Position numbers and translations under genes: made by a program. A stretch of DNA of 64,000 nt from JBGTGG01 sp964398945 (GTDB lineage Bacteria; Bacteroidota; Bacteroidia; Cytophagales; Cyclobacteriaceae), in the NCBI GenBank assembly GCA_964398945.1, contig CAYNOT010000013.1:1-64000 (forward strand). The letters run 5' to 3'. The notes below the pieces were generated by a model. That model saw only the letters and a list, made by a program, of their open reading frames with translations, had not been told where the DNA came from and did no database searches. Shown piece by piece: positions 33,515-42,377 of this stretch. Each line of letters begins with the position of its first letter. Position 1 is the stretch's first letter.

Positions 33515-33972
33515 TCTGGTTTTGATTCAGTAGGGTATTCAGGAAAATCAGTCAACTGTGTTGTTGACTTTTGTGCCCGGTCTATTTTAAACACAAAATG
33601 GATCAGTCCATTGGTGACTGCCACATAAGGTGCAGTAAGTGATACATTATAAGTAGACACTTGTTTGAGGATTCTATTGTCAATTTTCTCCTTCGGTGAT
33701 TTGCACTCAACCACTAACCATGGAATTCCCTTGCGATCAAACACAACTATATCAGAACGCTTTTGAAGTGTGTTGAATGTTAGGCCTGACTCTACCCGGG
33801 TGAGTGCTTTTGGATATTTCATGTGCTGAACCAAGTAATTCAGAAAATGCTGACGTACCCACTCCTCCGGGGTCAACACAACATATTTCTTCCGTACTGA
33901 ATCAAAGATCAGCACCTTACCATTTTCATTTTTAAGGTCGCAATCGAAAGAAGGCAGGTTTAACTTGATCAT
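33511..33972 (-). CDS. Stand-alone HsdR N-terminal (PD-(D/E)XK) nuclease-like protein
   Basis: A 153-residue protein matching the type I restriction HsdR N-terminal domain (HSDR_N_2). The PD-(D/E)XK nuclease core is visible: Glu61 in RVESGL, Asp74 in KRSDIVVFD and Glu89-Cys90-Lys91 in VVECKSP. The helicase part of HsdR and the HsdM and HsdS genes are absent, so this is not a restriction system as it stands. It is a common solitary gene in Bacteroidota of unknown role. It is convergent with ald and overlaps it by four bases. Confidence 0.87.
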   Translation of the reverse strand: MIKLNLPSFDCDLKNENGKVLIFDSVRKKYVVLTPEEWVRQHFLNYLVQHMKYPKALTRVESGLTFNTLQKRSDIVVFDRKGIPWLVVECKSPKEKIDNRILKQVSTYNVSLTAPYVAVTNGLIHFVFKIDRAQKSTTQLTDFPEYPTESKPD

Positions 33973-34052
33973 TATTTCGACAAAATAACTATTTTAGAAA
34001 GCCCGTAAAGATACCCAACTACTAAATGTTACCCTGTTTGTTTAAAGATATT

Positions 34053-34068
34053 CATCAAACCTTTGATG
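34053..34068. promoter_or_regulatory. CATCAAA-CC-TTTGATG dyad upstream of amn
   Basis: Two seven-base arms are separated by two bases, about 75 bases before the amn start, in the 170-base gap 33973-34142. This could be an operator for a dimeric regulator or a hairpin in the leader. It may be chance; no regulator is identified. Confidence 0.25.
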
Positions 34069-34142
34069 ATCTTTTTCTTAATTTTAGCTAGTGGTATGAT
34101 TAAGGATTATCATATCGTTATTTTCGGTAAAGGTAATTTAAC

Positions 34143-34913
34143 ATGAAGACAAAAAAAGAAATCGTAGAAAATTGGCTGCCCCGTTATACCGGCCAACCCC
34201 TTGCCCAGTTTGGGGAGTATATACTCTTGACCAACTTTGATAATTATGTGCACTTGTTTGCAGAGTGGAACAACGTTCCGGTAATTGGTGCAGATAAGGC
34301 TATGCCGAGCGCTACTGCCAATGGGATCACCATTATTAATTTCGGGATGGGCAGCCCCAATGCAGCAACAATAATGGATTGTTTGTCCTCCATAAATCCC
34401 AAAGCGTGTCTATTTCTCGGAAAATGTGGCGGGTTAAAAAAGAAAAACGGCATTGGTGATTTAATCCTTCCGATTGCCGCCATTCGTGGAGAAGGAACAT
34501 CCAATGATTATTTTCCTCCGGAAGTTCCTGCTTTACCAGCGTTTGCGTTGCAGAAAGCAATCTCGACTACCATCCGTGATATGAACAATGATTACTGGAC
34601 CGGAACTGTTTACACAACCAACAGAAGGGTTTGGGAATGGGATGAAAAATTCAAAGAATATCTCCGCACAATTCGGGCAATGGCAATTGATATGGAAACC
34701 GCTACGATCTTCTCAACGGCCTTTCATAATAAAATCCCAGCAGGGGCAATCTTATTGGTTTCTGATCAACCCATGATTGCTGAGGGTATTAAAACAGAAA
34801 CCAGCGATATAGTAGTTACTACAAATTATGTGGAGCTGCACTTAAAGATAGGCATTGAATCGTTGAAGCAATTGATCAACAATGGAATGACCGTGAAGCA
34901 TCTTCGGTATTGA
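34143..34913 (+). CDS. amn: AMP nucleosidase
   Basis: A 256-residue member of the purine nucleoside phosphorylase-like fold, which hydrolyses AMP to adenine and ribose 5-phosphate and so controls adenylate levels. Visible conserved parts are FGMGSPNAATIMD (about 60-72), the GKCGGLKKK and GDLILPIAAIRGEGTSNDY segments, and the MAIDMETATIF segment (about 180-190), in which Glu contacts the ribose in this family. The last 22 codons and the stop are copied 277 bases downstream (35125-35202). The upstream gap has a small dyad at 34053-34068. Confidence 0.9.
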   Translation: MKTKKEIVENWLPRYTGQPLAQFGEYILLTNFDNYVHLFAEWNNVPVIGADKAMPSATANGITIINFGMGSPNAATIMDCLSSINPKACLFLGKCGGLKKKNGIGDLILPIAAIRGEGTSNDYFPPEVPALPAFALQKAISTTIRDMNNDYWTGTVYTTNRRVWEWDEKFKEYLRTIRAMAIDMETATIFSTAFHNKIPAGAILLVSDQPMIAEGIKTETSDIVVTTNYVELHLKIGIESLKQLINNGMTVKHLRY

Positions 34914-34925
34914 ATTTAATTTTTT
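34848..34925 (+). repeat. 78-bp direct repeat, copy 1 (3' end of amn)
   Basis: Spans the last 22 codons of amn, its stop and 12 bases beyond. It matches 35125-35202 with three differences, at 34853, 34874 and 34915, and an offset of exactly 277. Confidence 0.9.
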
Positions 34926-35192
34926 GTTACTGATAATCCGGAAGACATACCTTTTTATGGTTCGGGATTTATAGTTCTAAAGTAGTGCACAGATGATGTG
35001 CGCTGCATAGCTGGCATGTTACAATTAGTTCGTAGTCGCACATTTGAAATTCCGATACACTGCATTTCCACGCAATACGCATATCACATGTATAGTGATT
35101 TTAACACCCGTCATCCAATTTTGAATAGGTATTGAATCGTTGAAGCAATTAATCAACAATGGAATGACCGTGAAGCATCTTCGGTATTGAAC
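34914..35192. other. Intergenic region between amn and the UMF1 transporter
   Basis: No gene is seen in this 279-base gap. It contains the end of one copy and most of a second copy of a 78-base direct repeat (34848-34925 and 35125-35202), with about 199 bases of unexplained sequence between them. I found no inverted ends, no transposase and no integron-like recombination site that I would defend. Confidence 0.6.
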
Positions 35193-35202
35193 TTAATTTT
35201 TT
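35125..35202 (+). repeat. 78-bp direct repeat, copy 2, ending inside the UMF1 gene
   Basis: A second copy of the amn 3' end, with 75 of 78 bases identical. Its last ten bases supply the final codons and stop of the convergent UMF1 transporter gene. This suggests that amn and the transporter once lay end to end and that the sequence between was inserted or duplicated. Confidence 0.9.
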
Positions 35203-36515
35203 ATTTTCAACCGGGTGCTTTTCAACGTGAAGAGAATAATAAACCCGATTACAAAATAGCTTGCCAGCACCAGCGCACTGTTTCGCATGTCCGTTGTTAT
35301 TTGGTGGATGAATCCAAACGAAAACGTACCCATCACAATTGATAGGTTATAGGTCACATCATAAAAGCTGAAGTAGGAAGCATGCTCGATGGAATTCTGA
35401 GGTATAAGTTTGGAGTAGGTTGCCCGCGAAAGGGATTGGATCCCACCCATTACCATCCCCACTACAACGGCCAGTGCATAAAATTGAAATTCAGTATGTG
35501 TAAAGTAAGCCCCCAGGCAAATCCCTAACCAAATCAAAATCAGCGTAAGGAGTGCATGTTTGTTTCCATAGGTTCCGGATATTCGTGCAAACAACCAGGC
35601 ACCCACAGCAGCCACAAGTTGAATAAGAAGAATGGTTCCGATCAACTTCCCGCTTTCCAAATGCAGTACATCCGTTCCAAATAAAGTAGCCAGGTACATG
35701 ATCGTCTGAACGCCCATGTTGTAAAAGAAAAACGCTGCCAAAAAACGCTTGAGATCTGGCGATCCGTTTAAACTTCTCCAAACTTTGGAAATTTCGTTAT
35801 AGCCGTTTGCCCAAATCCTTCCGCCTGGTTTTCTCCCATAAGGATTCTCCGGTAATCCGCGGAAGCTAACCGCAGAAAATCCGATCCACCACACACCTAC
35901 CAGCAAAAATGAGAATCGGGTTGCATCTCCTTCCGATTCAAAACCAACACTGGAATAATTCAAGATCAACCCAAGGCATACCACCAACAACAAAACACTA
36001 CCGTAGTACCCCATGGAATATCCGCGGGCGCTTGTGCGGTCATACAAATCTTCCGTAACTATTTCTGGCAAGAAAGCATCATAGAACACCAGGCTGCCGG
36101 AATAGCCAACACTTGCGATGATGGAACAAAATATCCCCCACTCCAATGTATTGAGTCCATCAAAAAAATACAGCCCCATACACCCGGAGCCTCCGATGAA
36201 AACGAAAACCTTCATGAATAACTTCTTCTTCCCCGTGTAGTCTGCCACCCCGGAGATTAGCGGAAGAATAGCGGCTACGAGCAAGAATGAAAAAGATAGT
36301 GCATAGGAATACAATACGCTGTTCTGTATCGAAAAGCCCATAAAAAGAACAATATCCCCGGTAGTCTCCGAAACAGCAACGGCCTTATAGTATACCGGGA
36401 AAATCGCGGAGATGATCACCAATGAGTAGACGGAATTAGCCCAATCGTACAAGCACCAGGCGCGAACAACCCGCGGTACATTAAGTTGATGTGTAGTAGT
36501 TTCTGAATTTGTCAT
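35193..36515 (-). CDS. UMF1/ATG22-family MFS transporter
   Basis: A 440-residue membrane protein with about 12 predicted transmembrane helices, matching the vacuole-effluxer-like UMF1 family (PF11700). The N-terminal motif RAWCLYDWANSVYSLVIISA (about 14-33) is the family signature, and TSARGYSMGYYGSVLL lies near the middle. Substrates in bacteria are unknown; the yeast relative Atg22 exports amino acids from the vacuole. The gene begins just past the terminator of the ExbD gene, so it has its own transcription unit or relies on read-through. Its final codons lie in a duplicated copy of the amn tail. Confidence 0.9.
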   Translation of the reverse strand: MTNSETTTHQLNVPRVVRAWCLYDWANSVYSLVIISAIFPVYYKAVAVSETTGDIVLFMGFSIQNSVLYSYALSFSFLLVAAILPLISGVADYTGKKKLFMKVFVFIGGSGCMGLYFFDGLNTLEWGIFCSIIASVGYSGSLVFYDAFLPEIVTEDLYDRTSARGYSMGYYGSVLLLVVCLGLILNYSSVGFESEGDATRFSFLLVGVWWIGFSAVSFRGLPENPYGRKPGGRIWANGYNEISKVWRSLNGSPDLKRFLAAFFFYNMGVQTIMYLATLFGTDVLHLESGKLIGTILLIQLVAAVGAWLFARISGTYGNKHALLTLILIWLGICLGAYFTHTEFQFYALAVVVGMVMGGIQSLSRATYSKLIPQNSIEHASYFSFYDVTYNLSIVMGTFSFGFIHQITTDMRNSALVLASYFVIGFIILFTLKSTRLKIKN

Positions 36516-36517
36516 AA

Positions 36518-36551
36518 AAAAACAAGCCCTGTCCGATTTTCAGACAGGGCT
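36518..36551 (-). terminator. Intrinsic terminator after the ExbB/ExbD cluster
   Basis: The minus strand reads AGCCCTGTC, a ten-base loop and GACAGGGCT, then TGTTTTTTT. A 9-bp G+C-rich stem followed by seven T is a strong intrinsic terminator. It lies about 35 bases past the stop of the last ExbD gene and immediately before the transporter start. Confidence 0.9.
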
Positions 36552-36584
36552 AGTAGTATTCTTCAAAGCAATACAACAATTATA

Positions 36585-37049
36585 TTAAAGGTCTTCAGCT
36601 CTTTGTAAAGTTGAGTAAAGAAGTTTCCGGGCATTTGCCTTTCTAAGTTCAGTTTCAACATCCGCAATAATACCACGTTTGGCTTCACTGTCGACTTTCA
36701 AGGAAACTGTAATCGCATCGCGTTCAAATTCATCAAGCTTTGCCCTTTCCTGGTTCACCCAATTGATCACATCTTTTGGTTCAATAAAGATATCATTGGC
36801 CTGGATCTTTGGTTCTTTACCAAACTCTTCCAATTTCTTTGGTTCACCAATATACAAGTAGGAAACCAAAGACTTCTTTTGAAGTTTGCGCAATTGTGTT
36901 GCGGAAGGGATTTGTTGCTTCACGTTGATATTTGATTCCCGCATTACGGTAGTCACCATAAAGAAGAACAGCAACATGAACACCACATCGGGCATCGATG
37001 AAGTAGGGATTTCCTGTTTTACGTTTGCTTTTTTCTTAAACTTTGACAT
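36585..37049 (-). CDS. ExbD/TolR-family biopolymer transport protein
   Basis: A 154-residue single-pass membrane protein with an N-terminal transmembrane segment carrying the essential acidic residue Asp21 (SMPDVVFMLLFFFMVTT), the proton-relay site in ExbD. The remainder is periplasmic. Together with ExbB it forms a proton-driven motor, which in TonB systems powers outer-membrane import and in Tol systems envelope division. It is last of the four-gene cluster and is followed by a strong terminator. Confidence 0.93.
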   Translation of the reverse strand: MSKFKKKANVKQEIPTSSMPDVVFMLLFFFMVTTVMRESNINVKQQIPSATQLRKLQKKSLVSYLYIGEPKKLEEFGKEPKIQANDIFIEPKDVINWVNQERAKLDEFERDAITVSLKVDSEAKRGIIADVETELRKANARKLLYSTLQRAEDL

Positions 37050-37066
37050 GTTTTCTTCTTAAAATT

Positions 37067-37624
37067 CTAACCACCTACTTTGGAAGGCTCTGCAATGGAA
37101 ATACTCATAGGAATACCTTCCCTTGCTCTATCATAAATCGCTTTATTTCCCGGTGCACCAGGATCGGAAGCAATTTCACGCCATTTCGCATTGGAAACCC
37201 CGGCTCGCTCAGCATAGATATCATAATATGCACCCTGAATGGCATCCAATACTTCAATGAACTTCTTATGACTGGTTCCACGATCCGTTTTATACGATAC
37301 AATCGCCTTTAAAGGACTGTCGGAAGAAGCCGGGTCCAACCCATCGTTTAGCACAAATTTCTTGATTTCAGCTTTCAATTCAGCCATTGAACTTGTCCAA
37401 GGATCACCCTCCACCAACAAATTATCGAAAGAATTGACCTGGATTTTAAACAAGTTCCTTTCCGGTATCTGTACATCATCCTGCTGGGCCTCAGGCGGGG
37501 GCGGCAACCCTATGCTCAACCCCTTATCGTTCGGGACTGTTGTTGTTACCAAAAAGAAAACAAGCAACAGAAACGCGATATCGGCCATGGAAGCATTTGG
37601 TATCTCTGGGGTACTTCTTGCCAT
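37067..37624 (-). CDS. ExbD/TolR-family biopolymer transport protein
   Basis: A 185-residue ExbD paralogue of the next gene in the cluster. The transmembrane segment at about 14-33 has Asp15 in SMADIAFLLLVFFLVTTT. The periplasmic part is longer than in the other copy, and ends with a VGG-type tail. Two ExbD genes with one ExbB is a standard Bacteroidota arrangement; which one partners TonB is not known from sequence. It begins two bases from the end of the small membrane protein upstream. Confidence 0.93.
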   Translation of the reverse strand: MARSTPEIPNASMADIAFLLLVFFLVTTTVPNDKGLSIGLPPPPEAQQDDVQIPERNLFKIQVNSFDNLLVEGDPWTSSMAELKAEIKKFVLNDGLDPASSDSPLKAIVSYKTDRGTSHKKFIEVLDAIQGAYYDIYAERAGVSNAKWREIASDPGAPGNKAIYDRAREGIPMSISIAEPSKVGG

Positions 37625-37625
37625 T

Positions 37626-37946
37626 TTATTTAATTGCTTTACTAATTTCAGAATAAATCAATCCCAGTATAGCGATCACCAATACAATATAGAACATGAT
37701 CAGCCCTGCGCCTACCAGTTTCGATACCCCCTCAGTAATCCCTTTTGCCGCCCATACTGTAGTAACAGTTGAGCTTGAGAGTGCATATCCAAGGATAAAG
37801 AGAACAACCAGGGCACCAACGCCCATCAGGGATTTAACAAGGCCTTTCGGGTTTCGTAAACCCTGGACCAACGGAAAGGTAACTGCCGATATTATGGCAA
37901 GGAATATCAATCCGTATCCAACATACAATGAAATATCTATCCACAT
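37626..37946 (-). CDS. Small three-helix membrane protein of the ExbB/ExbD cluster
   Basis: A 106-residue hydrophobic protein with predicted helices at about 6-26, 40-62 and 82-104. Its position between ExbB and the ExbD genes is conserved in Bacteroidota clusters of this kind, as I recall. Role unknown, but the tight spacing (2 and 8 bases) suggests a component or assembly factor of the proton motor. Confidence 0.85.
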   Translation of the reverse strand: MWIDISLYVGYGLIFLAIISAVTFPLVQGLRNPKGLVKSLMGVGALVVLFILGYALSSSTVTTVWAAKGITEGVSKLVGAGLIMFYIVLVIAILGLIYSEISKAIK

Positions 37947-37954
37947 AATTTCAA

Positions 37955-38764
37955 TTATTTAGCAGATACCAACTTATGCTTTACAAGTAAGTCAACAAGG
38001 GTAATAGATGCATCTTCCATGCTGTTCACCATGGAGTCGATTTTAGAAATCAAATAGTTATACAATACCTGCAAGACCATACCAACGATAAGACCACCTA
38101 CAGTTGTTATAAGTGCTGTTTTCATACCATTTGCAACAATGTTTGGGGAAATGTCACCGGCAGCTTCGATATCGGCAAAGGCTTGCACCATCCCTACAAC
38201 CGTTCCAAAGAAACCAAGCATTGGACCAAGTGAAATGAACAATGAAATCCAGATAAGGCCTTTTTCAAGCCTTCCCATTTCAACACCACCATAAGACACG
38301 ATTGATTTTTCAACCATATCAACGCCTTCGTGGTAGCGCATAAGGCCTTGTGTAAAGATGGAGGCAACAGGGCCACGTGTGTTGCGTGTTACGTCCAAAG
38401 CAGCATCTACCCCACCTTGCGAAAGCGCATCTTCGATTTGACCAAGTAATTTTTGGGTATTGGTGGTTGCAAGATTTAGGGTGATAATGCGCTCAATGGA
38501 TACGGCAAGGCCCAAAATCAAACAAACAAGAATCGGGGTCATAAAAAGGACGCCCCCCGCAATAAATTGCTCTTTTAATACTTCATGAAAGCTCAGGTTT
38601 TCCTCCTCAATAGCTATAGCTTCTTCGGCTGTAGCAACCTGAGGTTGCGGTGCAGGTTCTTCAACAACGGTTTCTGTTGTAGTTTCTGTCTCTTCTTGAG
38701 CGTAAAGTGAGGTAGAGGACGCCAGTACCCCTACAAGAGCAATAATCGAAAATAGTTTTTTCAT
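37955..38764 (-). CDS. MotA/TolQ/ExbB proton channel protein
   Basis: A 269-residue membrane protein. It begins with a signal-like hydrophobic segment ending YAQ (1-22), followed by an acidic Thr/Glu/Pro-rich periplasmic extension (about 23-60). Three transmembrane helices of the MotA/ExbB family follow at about 70-92, 172-196 and 215-238, with the GPMLGFFGTVVGMVQAF signature near 180-196. It is the first gene of the ExbB-X-ExbD-ExbD unit, so expression starts in the gap upstream, 38765-38980. The proton flux drives TonB or Tol partners that lie elsewhere. Confidence 0.93.
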   Translation of the reverse strand: MKKLFSIIALVGVLASSTSLYAQEETETTTETVVEEPAPQPQVATAEEAIAIEEENLSFHEVLKEQFIAGGVLFMTPILVCLILGLAVSIERIITLNLATTNTQKLLGQIEDALSQGGVDAALDVTRNTRGPVASIFTQGLMRYHEGVDMVEKSIVSYGGVEMGRLEKGLIWISLFISLGPMLGFFGTVVGMVQAFADIEAAGDISPNIVANGMKTALITTVGGLIVGMVLQVLYNYLISKIDSMVNSMEDASITLVDLLVKHKLVSAK

Positions 38765-38978
38765 AGTTAAAGGTTTAGTAATGCTTTGAAGTTGCCAAAA
38801 TTAAAGTTTTTGTTGATTTCTAAATACTTTTTGAAAATTTTTTACACTGGCGGAAGCAACTTCTTTTTTGGAGGTAATAATGTAGTCACCAAAATAAAGT
38901 CACTGTTGGCTCATAAATTTTGCAATAATATTTTCAATGGTTTGATAATCAATCCTTCTGGTTTGATTACAATCGAAT

Positions 38979-39067
<89 letters not shown>

Positions 39068-39128
39068 TTTTTTACCTTATTCACGTAAGGGGCACAAATA
39101 AATCAAGAATTTAGGCGCTATCCAAGCC

Positions 39129-40187
39129 TCATGCCGACATTTCACCAGCAATTGATCTTCGCATCATCTTGCTCACGGTTTCCACATCATTTTCACCCAA
39201 CAATAACATGAGCTTCGTAATCGCTGCTTCAGTGGTCATATCTGCACCTCCGATTACCCCTATTTGGGTCAACTCCTTGCTGGTTTCGTACCTGCCTTGT
39301 ACGACCATCCCACCATGGCATTGTGATATGTTCACAATTACGATGTCCCTTTCGATTGCTTCCTTCAACAATTTAATAAGCCAGCCTACATTAGGGGCAT
39401 TGCCCGCGCCATAGGTCTCCAACACAACTGCCTTCAACCCTTTACAATTCAAGATTGCACGTACCACCTCTTCCTGAAGACCGGGAAACAACTTTAGTAT
39501 TGCGATATTGGGTTCAAAGTGGTTGTGAAATACGAGGGGACGCTCTTCATAGGGCTGGATGGAATTATAGGTGTAATCAATTTTTACCCCTGCTTTTGCC
39601 AGGGGTGGGTAATTTCCTGATTCAAAAGCATCAAATTGCATGCTCTCCACTTTCTTTGAACGGTTTCCCCTTAATAATACATAGTCGAAGTATACACACA
39701 CTTCGGGCACAACCGACTTCCCGTCCTTTTTTGCTGCGGCAATCTCAATAGCCGTTATCAAATTCTCACGGGCATCGGACCTGGGTTCGCTGATGGGCAA
39801 TTGTGCCCCGGTAAGGATTACCGGTTTATTGAGCCCCTCCAGCATAAAACTTAAGGCCGATGCAGTAAACGACATGGTATCGGTTCCATGCAAAACAACG
39901 AAGCCATCATTCTCATTATAATGATCATAAATAATCTTTCCAATAATACCCCAATGCCCCGGTTGAACATTGGAGGAGTCTATCGGGGAGGGAATGGAGA
40001 CAACTGTGAGCTCAAGTGCAAGGTTTTTAAGTGTGGGCAAATGCTCAAGGATCAGACTAAAGTCAAATGGAATTAGCACTCCTTCCCTATCATAGGTCAT
40101 CCCCACCGTTCCACCTGTATAAATAATCAGCACACGGGCTTTTGGTTTCTGGGGGGAAGCGGTATTGATCTTTATAAATTTCAGCAT
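39129..40187 (-). CDS. ansA: Type I L-asparaginase
   Basis: A 352-residue asparaginase, hydrolysing L-asparagine to aspartate and ammonia. The N-terminal catalytic motif is IIYTGGTVGM (about 21-30) with Thr27. The second motif is VLHGTDTMSFTASALSFML, with His100, Thr102 and Asp103. No signal peptide is visible, so it is probably the cytoplasmic AnsA type. It is the last gene of a minus-strand operon, starting three bases beyond the TatD gene. Confidence 0.93.
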   Translation of the reverse strand: MLKFIKINTASPQKPKARVLIIYTGGTVGMTYDREGVLIPFDFSLILEHLPTLKNLALELTVVSIPSPIDSSNVQPGHWGIIGKIIYDHYNENDGFVVLHGTDTMSFTASALSFMLEGLNKPVILTGAQLPISEPRSDARENLITAIEIAAAKKDGKSVVPEVCVYFDYVLLRGNRSKKVESMQFDAFESGNYPPLAKAGVKIDYTYNSIQPYEERPLVFHNHFEPNIAILKLFPGLQEEVVRAILNCKGLKAVVLETYGAGNAPNVGWLIKLLKEAIERDIVIVNISQCHGGMVVQGRYETSKELTQIGVIGGADMTTEAAITKLMLLLGENDVETVSKMMRRSIAGEMSA

Positions 40188-40190
40188 TCC

Positions 40191-40958
40191 TTAATTTTGA
40201 AATAATTTTTCAGCATTTGCAGTCGTAACGGATTGGATTTCTTCCTGCGTCAATCCCAGGATTTCGGCAACCCTTTTTCCAATCATTGGAATATATGTTG
40301 GTTCATTTCTTTTGCCCCTGTGCGGCACCGGGGCAAGATAAGGACTATCGGTTTCCAACACCAAATGGCCCACTCCGATTGCCGGCAATACGTTATCCAA
40401 CCCACCATTCTTAAAAGTGGAAACCCCACCAATTCCCAATAAAAACCCAAGCTCAATTATTTCTTTAGCCTGTTCACGTGTACCGGAAAAGCAATGGAAG
40501 ATGCCTGTCAATTTTTCGTTCTTTAGTTCCCGAACCAGTTTTATTGTTTCATCAATACTTTCCCGGCAATGGATTACGATCGGGAGCCCGTACTGCTTTG
40601 CCCAACCAACCTGGATTTTGAAGGCTTCTTGTTGTTGTTCCCAAAATGTTTTGTCCCAATATAAATCCGTTCCAATCTCCCCTACGGCTGCAAATTTTCT
40701 TTTACCAAGCCAATACTCCACATGGTACAGTTCCTTTTCAAAATCATTCTTTACCGAACAGGGATGCAGCCCCATCATGGCAAAGCACTGGTCCGACCTG
40801 CTTTCAAGTTCCAACATTGGGTCAATGGAGGCATGATCAACATTGGGCATAAAAATTTTCTTAACCCCAACCTGGTCGCAAGCCCGGAGCATATCATTTC
40901 GGTCTTTGTCAAAATCTTCATGATAAATGTGCGCATGGGTGTCTATCCAATAACTCAT
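40191..40958 (-). CDS. TatD-family metal-dependent hydrolase
   Basis: A 255-residue TIM-barrel nuclease or hydrolase of the TatD family. The metal ligands are recognisable: THAHIYHEDF near residue 8 (His-x-His), GEIGTD, HCRES and IFHCFSG, and ETDSPYLAP near the C-terminus. TatD proteins are 3'-5' DNases or related hydrolases. ATG at 40958 is chosen because its ATGA overlaps the stop of the diacylglycerol kinase gene and the family motif starts at once; the longer reading frame upstream is unlikely. Confidence 0.92.
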   Translation of the reverse strand: MSYWIDTHAHIYHEDFDKDRNDMLRACDQVGVKKIFMPNVDHASIDPMLELESRSDQCFAMMGLHPCSVKNDFEKELYHVEYWLGKRKFAAVGEIGTDLYWDKTFWEQQQEAFKIQVGWAKQYGLPIVIHCRESIDETIKLVRELKNEKLTGIFHCFSGTREQAKEIIELGFLLGIGGVSTFKNGGLDNVLPAIGVGHLVLETDSPYLAPVPHRGKRNEPTYIPMIGKRVAEILGLTQEEIQSVTTANAEKLFQN

Positions 40959-41308
40959 GAGGTAAAAATATAGGGGATGAAAATCAGCAGTGCAATAATA
41001 ACAGAGATTACGGAGGCAACCAACACCGCACCCGCTGCAATGTCTTTTACCTTTCCTGCCCAATGTATTTTCCCAAGGGAAGTACCATCGACTAAATTTT
41101 CAATTCCGGTGTTTATCAATTCCGTAACCAATACAAAACCAATACAGAATATAATCGCCACCCATTCTGTATTTGTTATCCCCAAATATAAACCCAGTAC
41201 AACCACACCTATAGCTACGAATAGTTGTATTTTGATATTGCGTTCTTCTTTTATTGCTACACGTATCCCCTTCAACGCAAACCGTAAACTTTTAATAAAC
41301 CGAACCAT
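40955..41308 (-). CDS. Diacylglycerol kinase family protein, DgkA-like
   Basis: A 117-residue small integral membrane kinase with three hydrophobic helices. The family motifs are EERNIKIQL and ELINTGIENLVDG, the latter carrying the conserved Glu and Asn pair of the active site. It phosphorylates diacylglycerol or undecaprenol; in Gram-negative bacteria it recycles lipid from envelope glycan synthesis. Its neighbours in the operon are glycosyltransferase-like and deacetylase genes, which suits a lipid carrier role. It overlaps the TatD gene by four bases. Confidence 0.9.
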   Translation of the reverse strand: MVRFIKSLRFALKGIRVAIKEERNIKIQLFVAIGVVVLGLYLGITNTEWVAIIFCIGFVLVTELINTGIENLVDGTSLGKIHWAGKVKDIAAGAVLVASVISVIIALLIFIPYIFTS

Positions 41309-41309
41309 A

Positions 41310-42377
41310 CTAAGCCTTTAATACGTTAGCAATCGCATGCGATAAAAGTGCAGCATCGTTCACAGGAAATGGCGTATTGAATATACGCGCTTTCGTTAAA
41401 GCATCAATCAAATTAAATTTGTATTGCCCACATGAATATGCAATTCGTTTCTTTACTAATTCCTTAGCAAGATAAACCTGTTCCGTTTGGCCGGGTGTAG
41501 GCACAAAGATGCATGTGGATTGAAACACCGTCATGTCCATAATAGTACTGTAACCACTTCTGGAAATTACAATTCCAGAGGCTTCAATAGCGTATTGCAG
41601 TTCGCCTGCGCCCATTGCATTTACAACTTCAATATTCGTGTGGGAATACCTGTCATTATTTTCCCCCACAATACCCCGGACAATCAATACTTTGAGGTTG
41701 GAATTCGCCAGTTGATCAAACAGAATATCTTCAAACATTGTGCGCTGCGGCTCCGGCCCCGATAACAGAACAAGGATTTCATATTTCTTTTCCCGAATGG
41801 TTGGCTTGGCGAACCTTGACAAAAAACCGATGTAATCAGGCTTTATATTTTTGAATGGAAGTGATAATTCACCAGAAAGCTCACGTGATGGTATATCAGG
41901 AACCCAACAAGCCGAAAATTTTTTAATCAGCATGTAGTTAAATTTTCTGATAAAAGGTTTCATCCATCGCAAACCACCCGGAAGTAGAATATTTAATTGA
42001 TGGGCAATGAAAACGCACGGTATTTTATCCGACCATGCCCCATACCGGTTGTCAGCAATCACAAAATCAATTCCTTCACGCTCTATTATTTTACCGGCCA
42101 CGATTTTTTCTGATCGGATCGCTTTTAAGAATTTCGGCACTTGCAACAGTAATTTCCATACCATGCTTCCGCTTTTGGGATACACCGGGGAATAGGAAGG
42201 AAAATCATGGGATTTCAATTCCGGAAATTCAAGTTGAAGCAGCTGCAATGATTTTCCGGCACCGCCAATATGAACTTCACAATTTTGTTTTTGCAACTCT
42301 TTAATAATAGGGATACACCGCGTTGCATGGCCCAGCCCCCAATCAAGGGGCGCCACCAAAACTTTTTTTGGGGTCAT
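41310..42377 (-). CDS. Glycosyltransferase of the MurG-like GT-B fold
   Basis: A 355-residue protein opening with LVAPLDWGLGHATRCIPIIKEL, where GLGHATR is the nucleotide-sugar-binding glycine loop of GT-B enzymes related to MurG and diacylglycerol glucosyltransferases. The C-terminal half carries LLSGPEPQRTMFEDILFDQL and the SGYSTIMDM motif (about 275-283). Substrate is unknown. It overlaps the polysaccharide deacetylase gene by four bases and is one base from the diacylglycerol kinase gene, suggesting a glycolipid or cell-wall role. Confidence 0.85.
   Translation of the reverse strand: MTPKKVLVAPLDWGLGHATRCIPIIKELQKQNCEVHIGGAGKSLQLLQLEFPELKSHDFPSYSPVYPKSGSMVWKLLLQVPKFLKAIRSEKIVAGKIIEREGIDFVIADNRYGAWSDKIPCVFIAHQLNILLPGGLRWMKPFIRKFNYMLIKKFSACWVPDIPSRELSGELSLPFKNIKPDYIGFLSRFAKPTIREKKYEILVLLSGPEPQRTMFEDILFDQLANSNLKVLIVRGIVGENNDRYSHTNIEVVNAMGAGELQYAIEASGIVISRSGYSTIMDMTVFQSTCIFVPTPGQTEQVYLAKELVKKRIAYSCGQYKFNLIDALTKARIFNTPFPVNDAALLSHAIANVLKA

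Noticed and set aside
33511..33972. Restriction-modification locus
   Set aside because: Only the HsdR N-terminal domain is present; no methylase, specificity or helicase genes lie nearby.
34926..35124. Possible mobile element or integron-type site between the two amn copies
   Set aside because: No inverted ends, transposase or defensible recombination-site structure could be found; only the direct repeats are certain.
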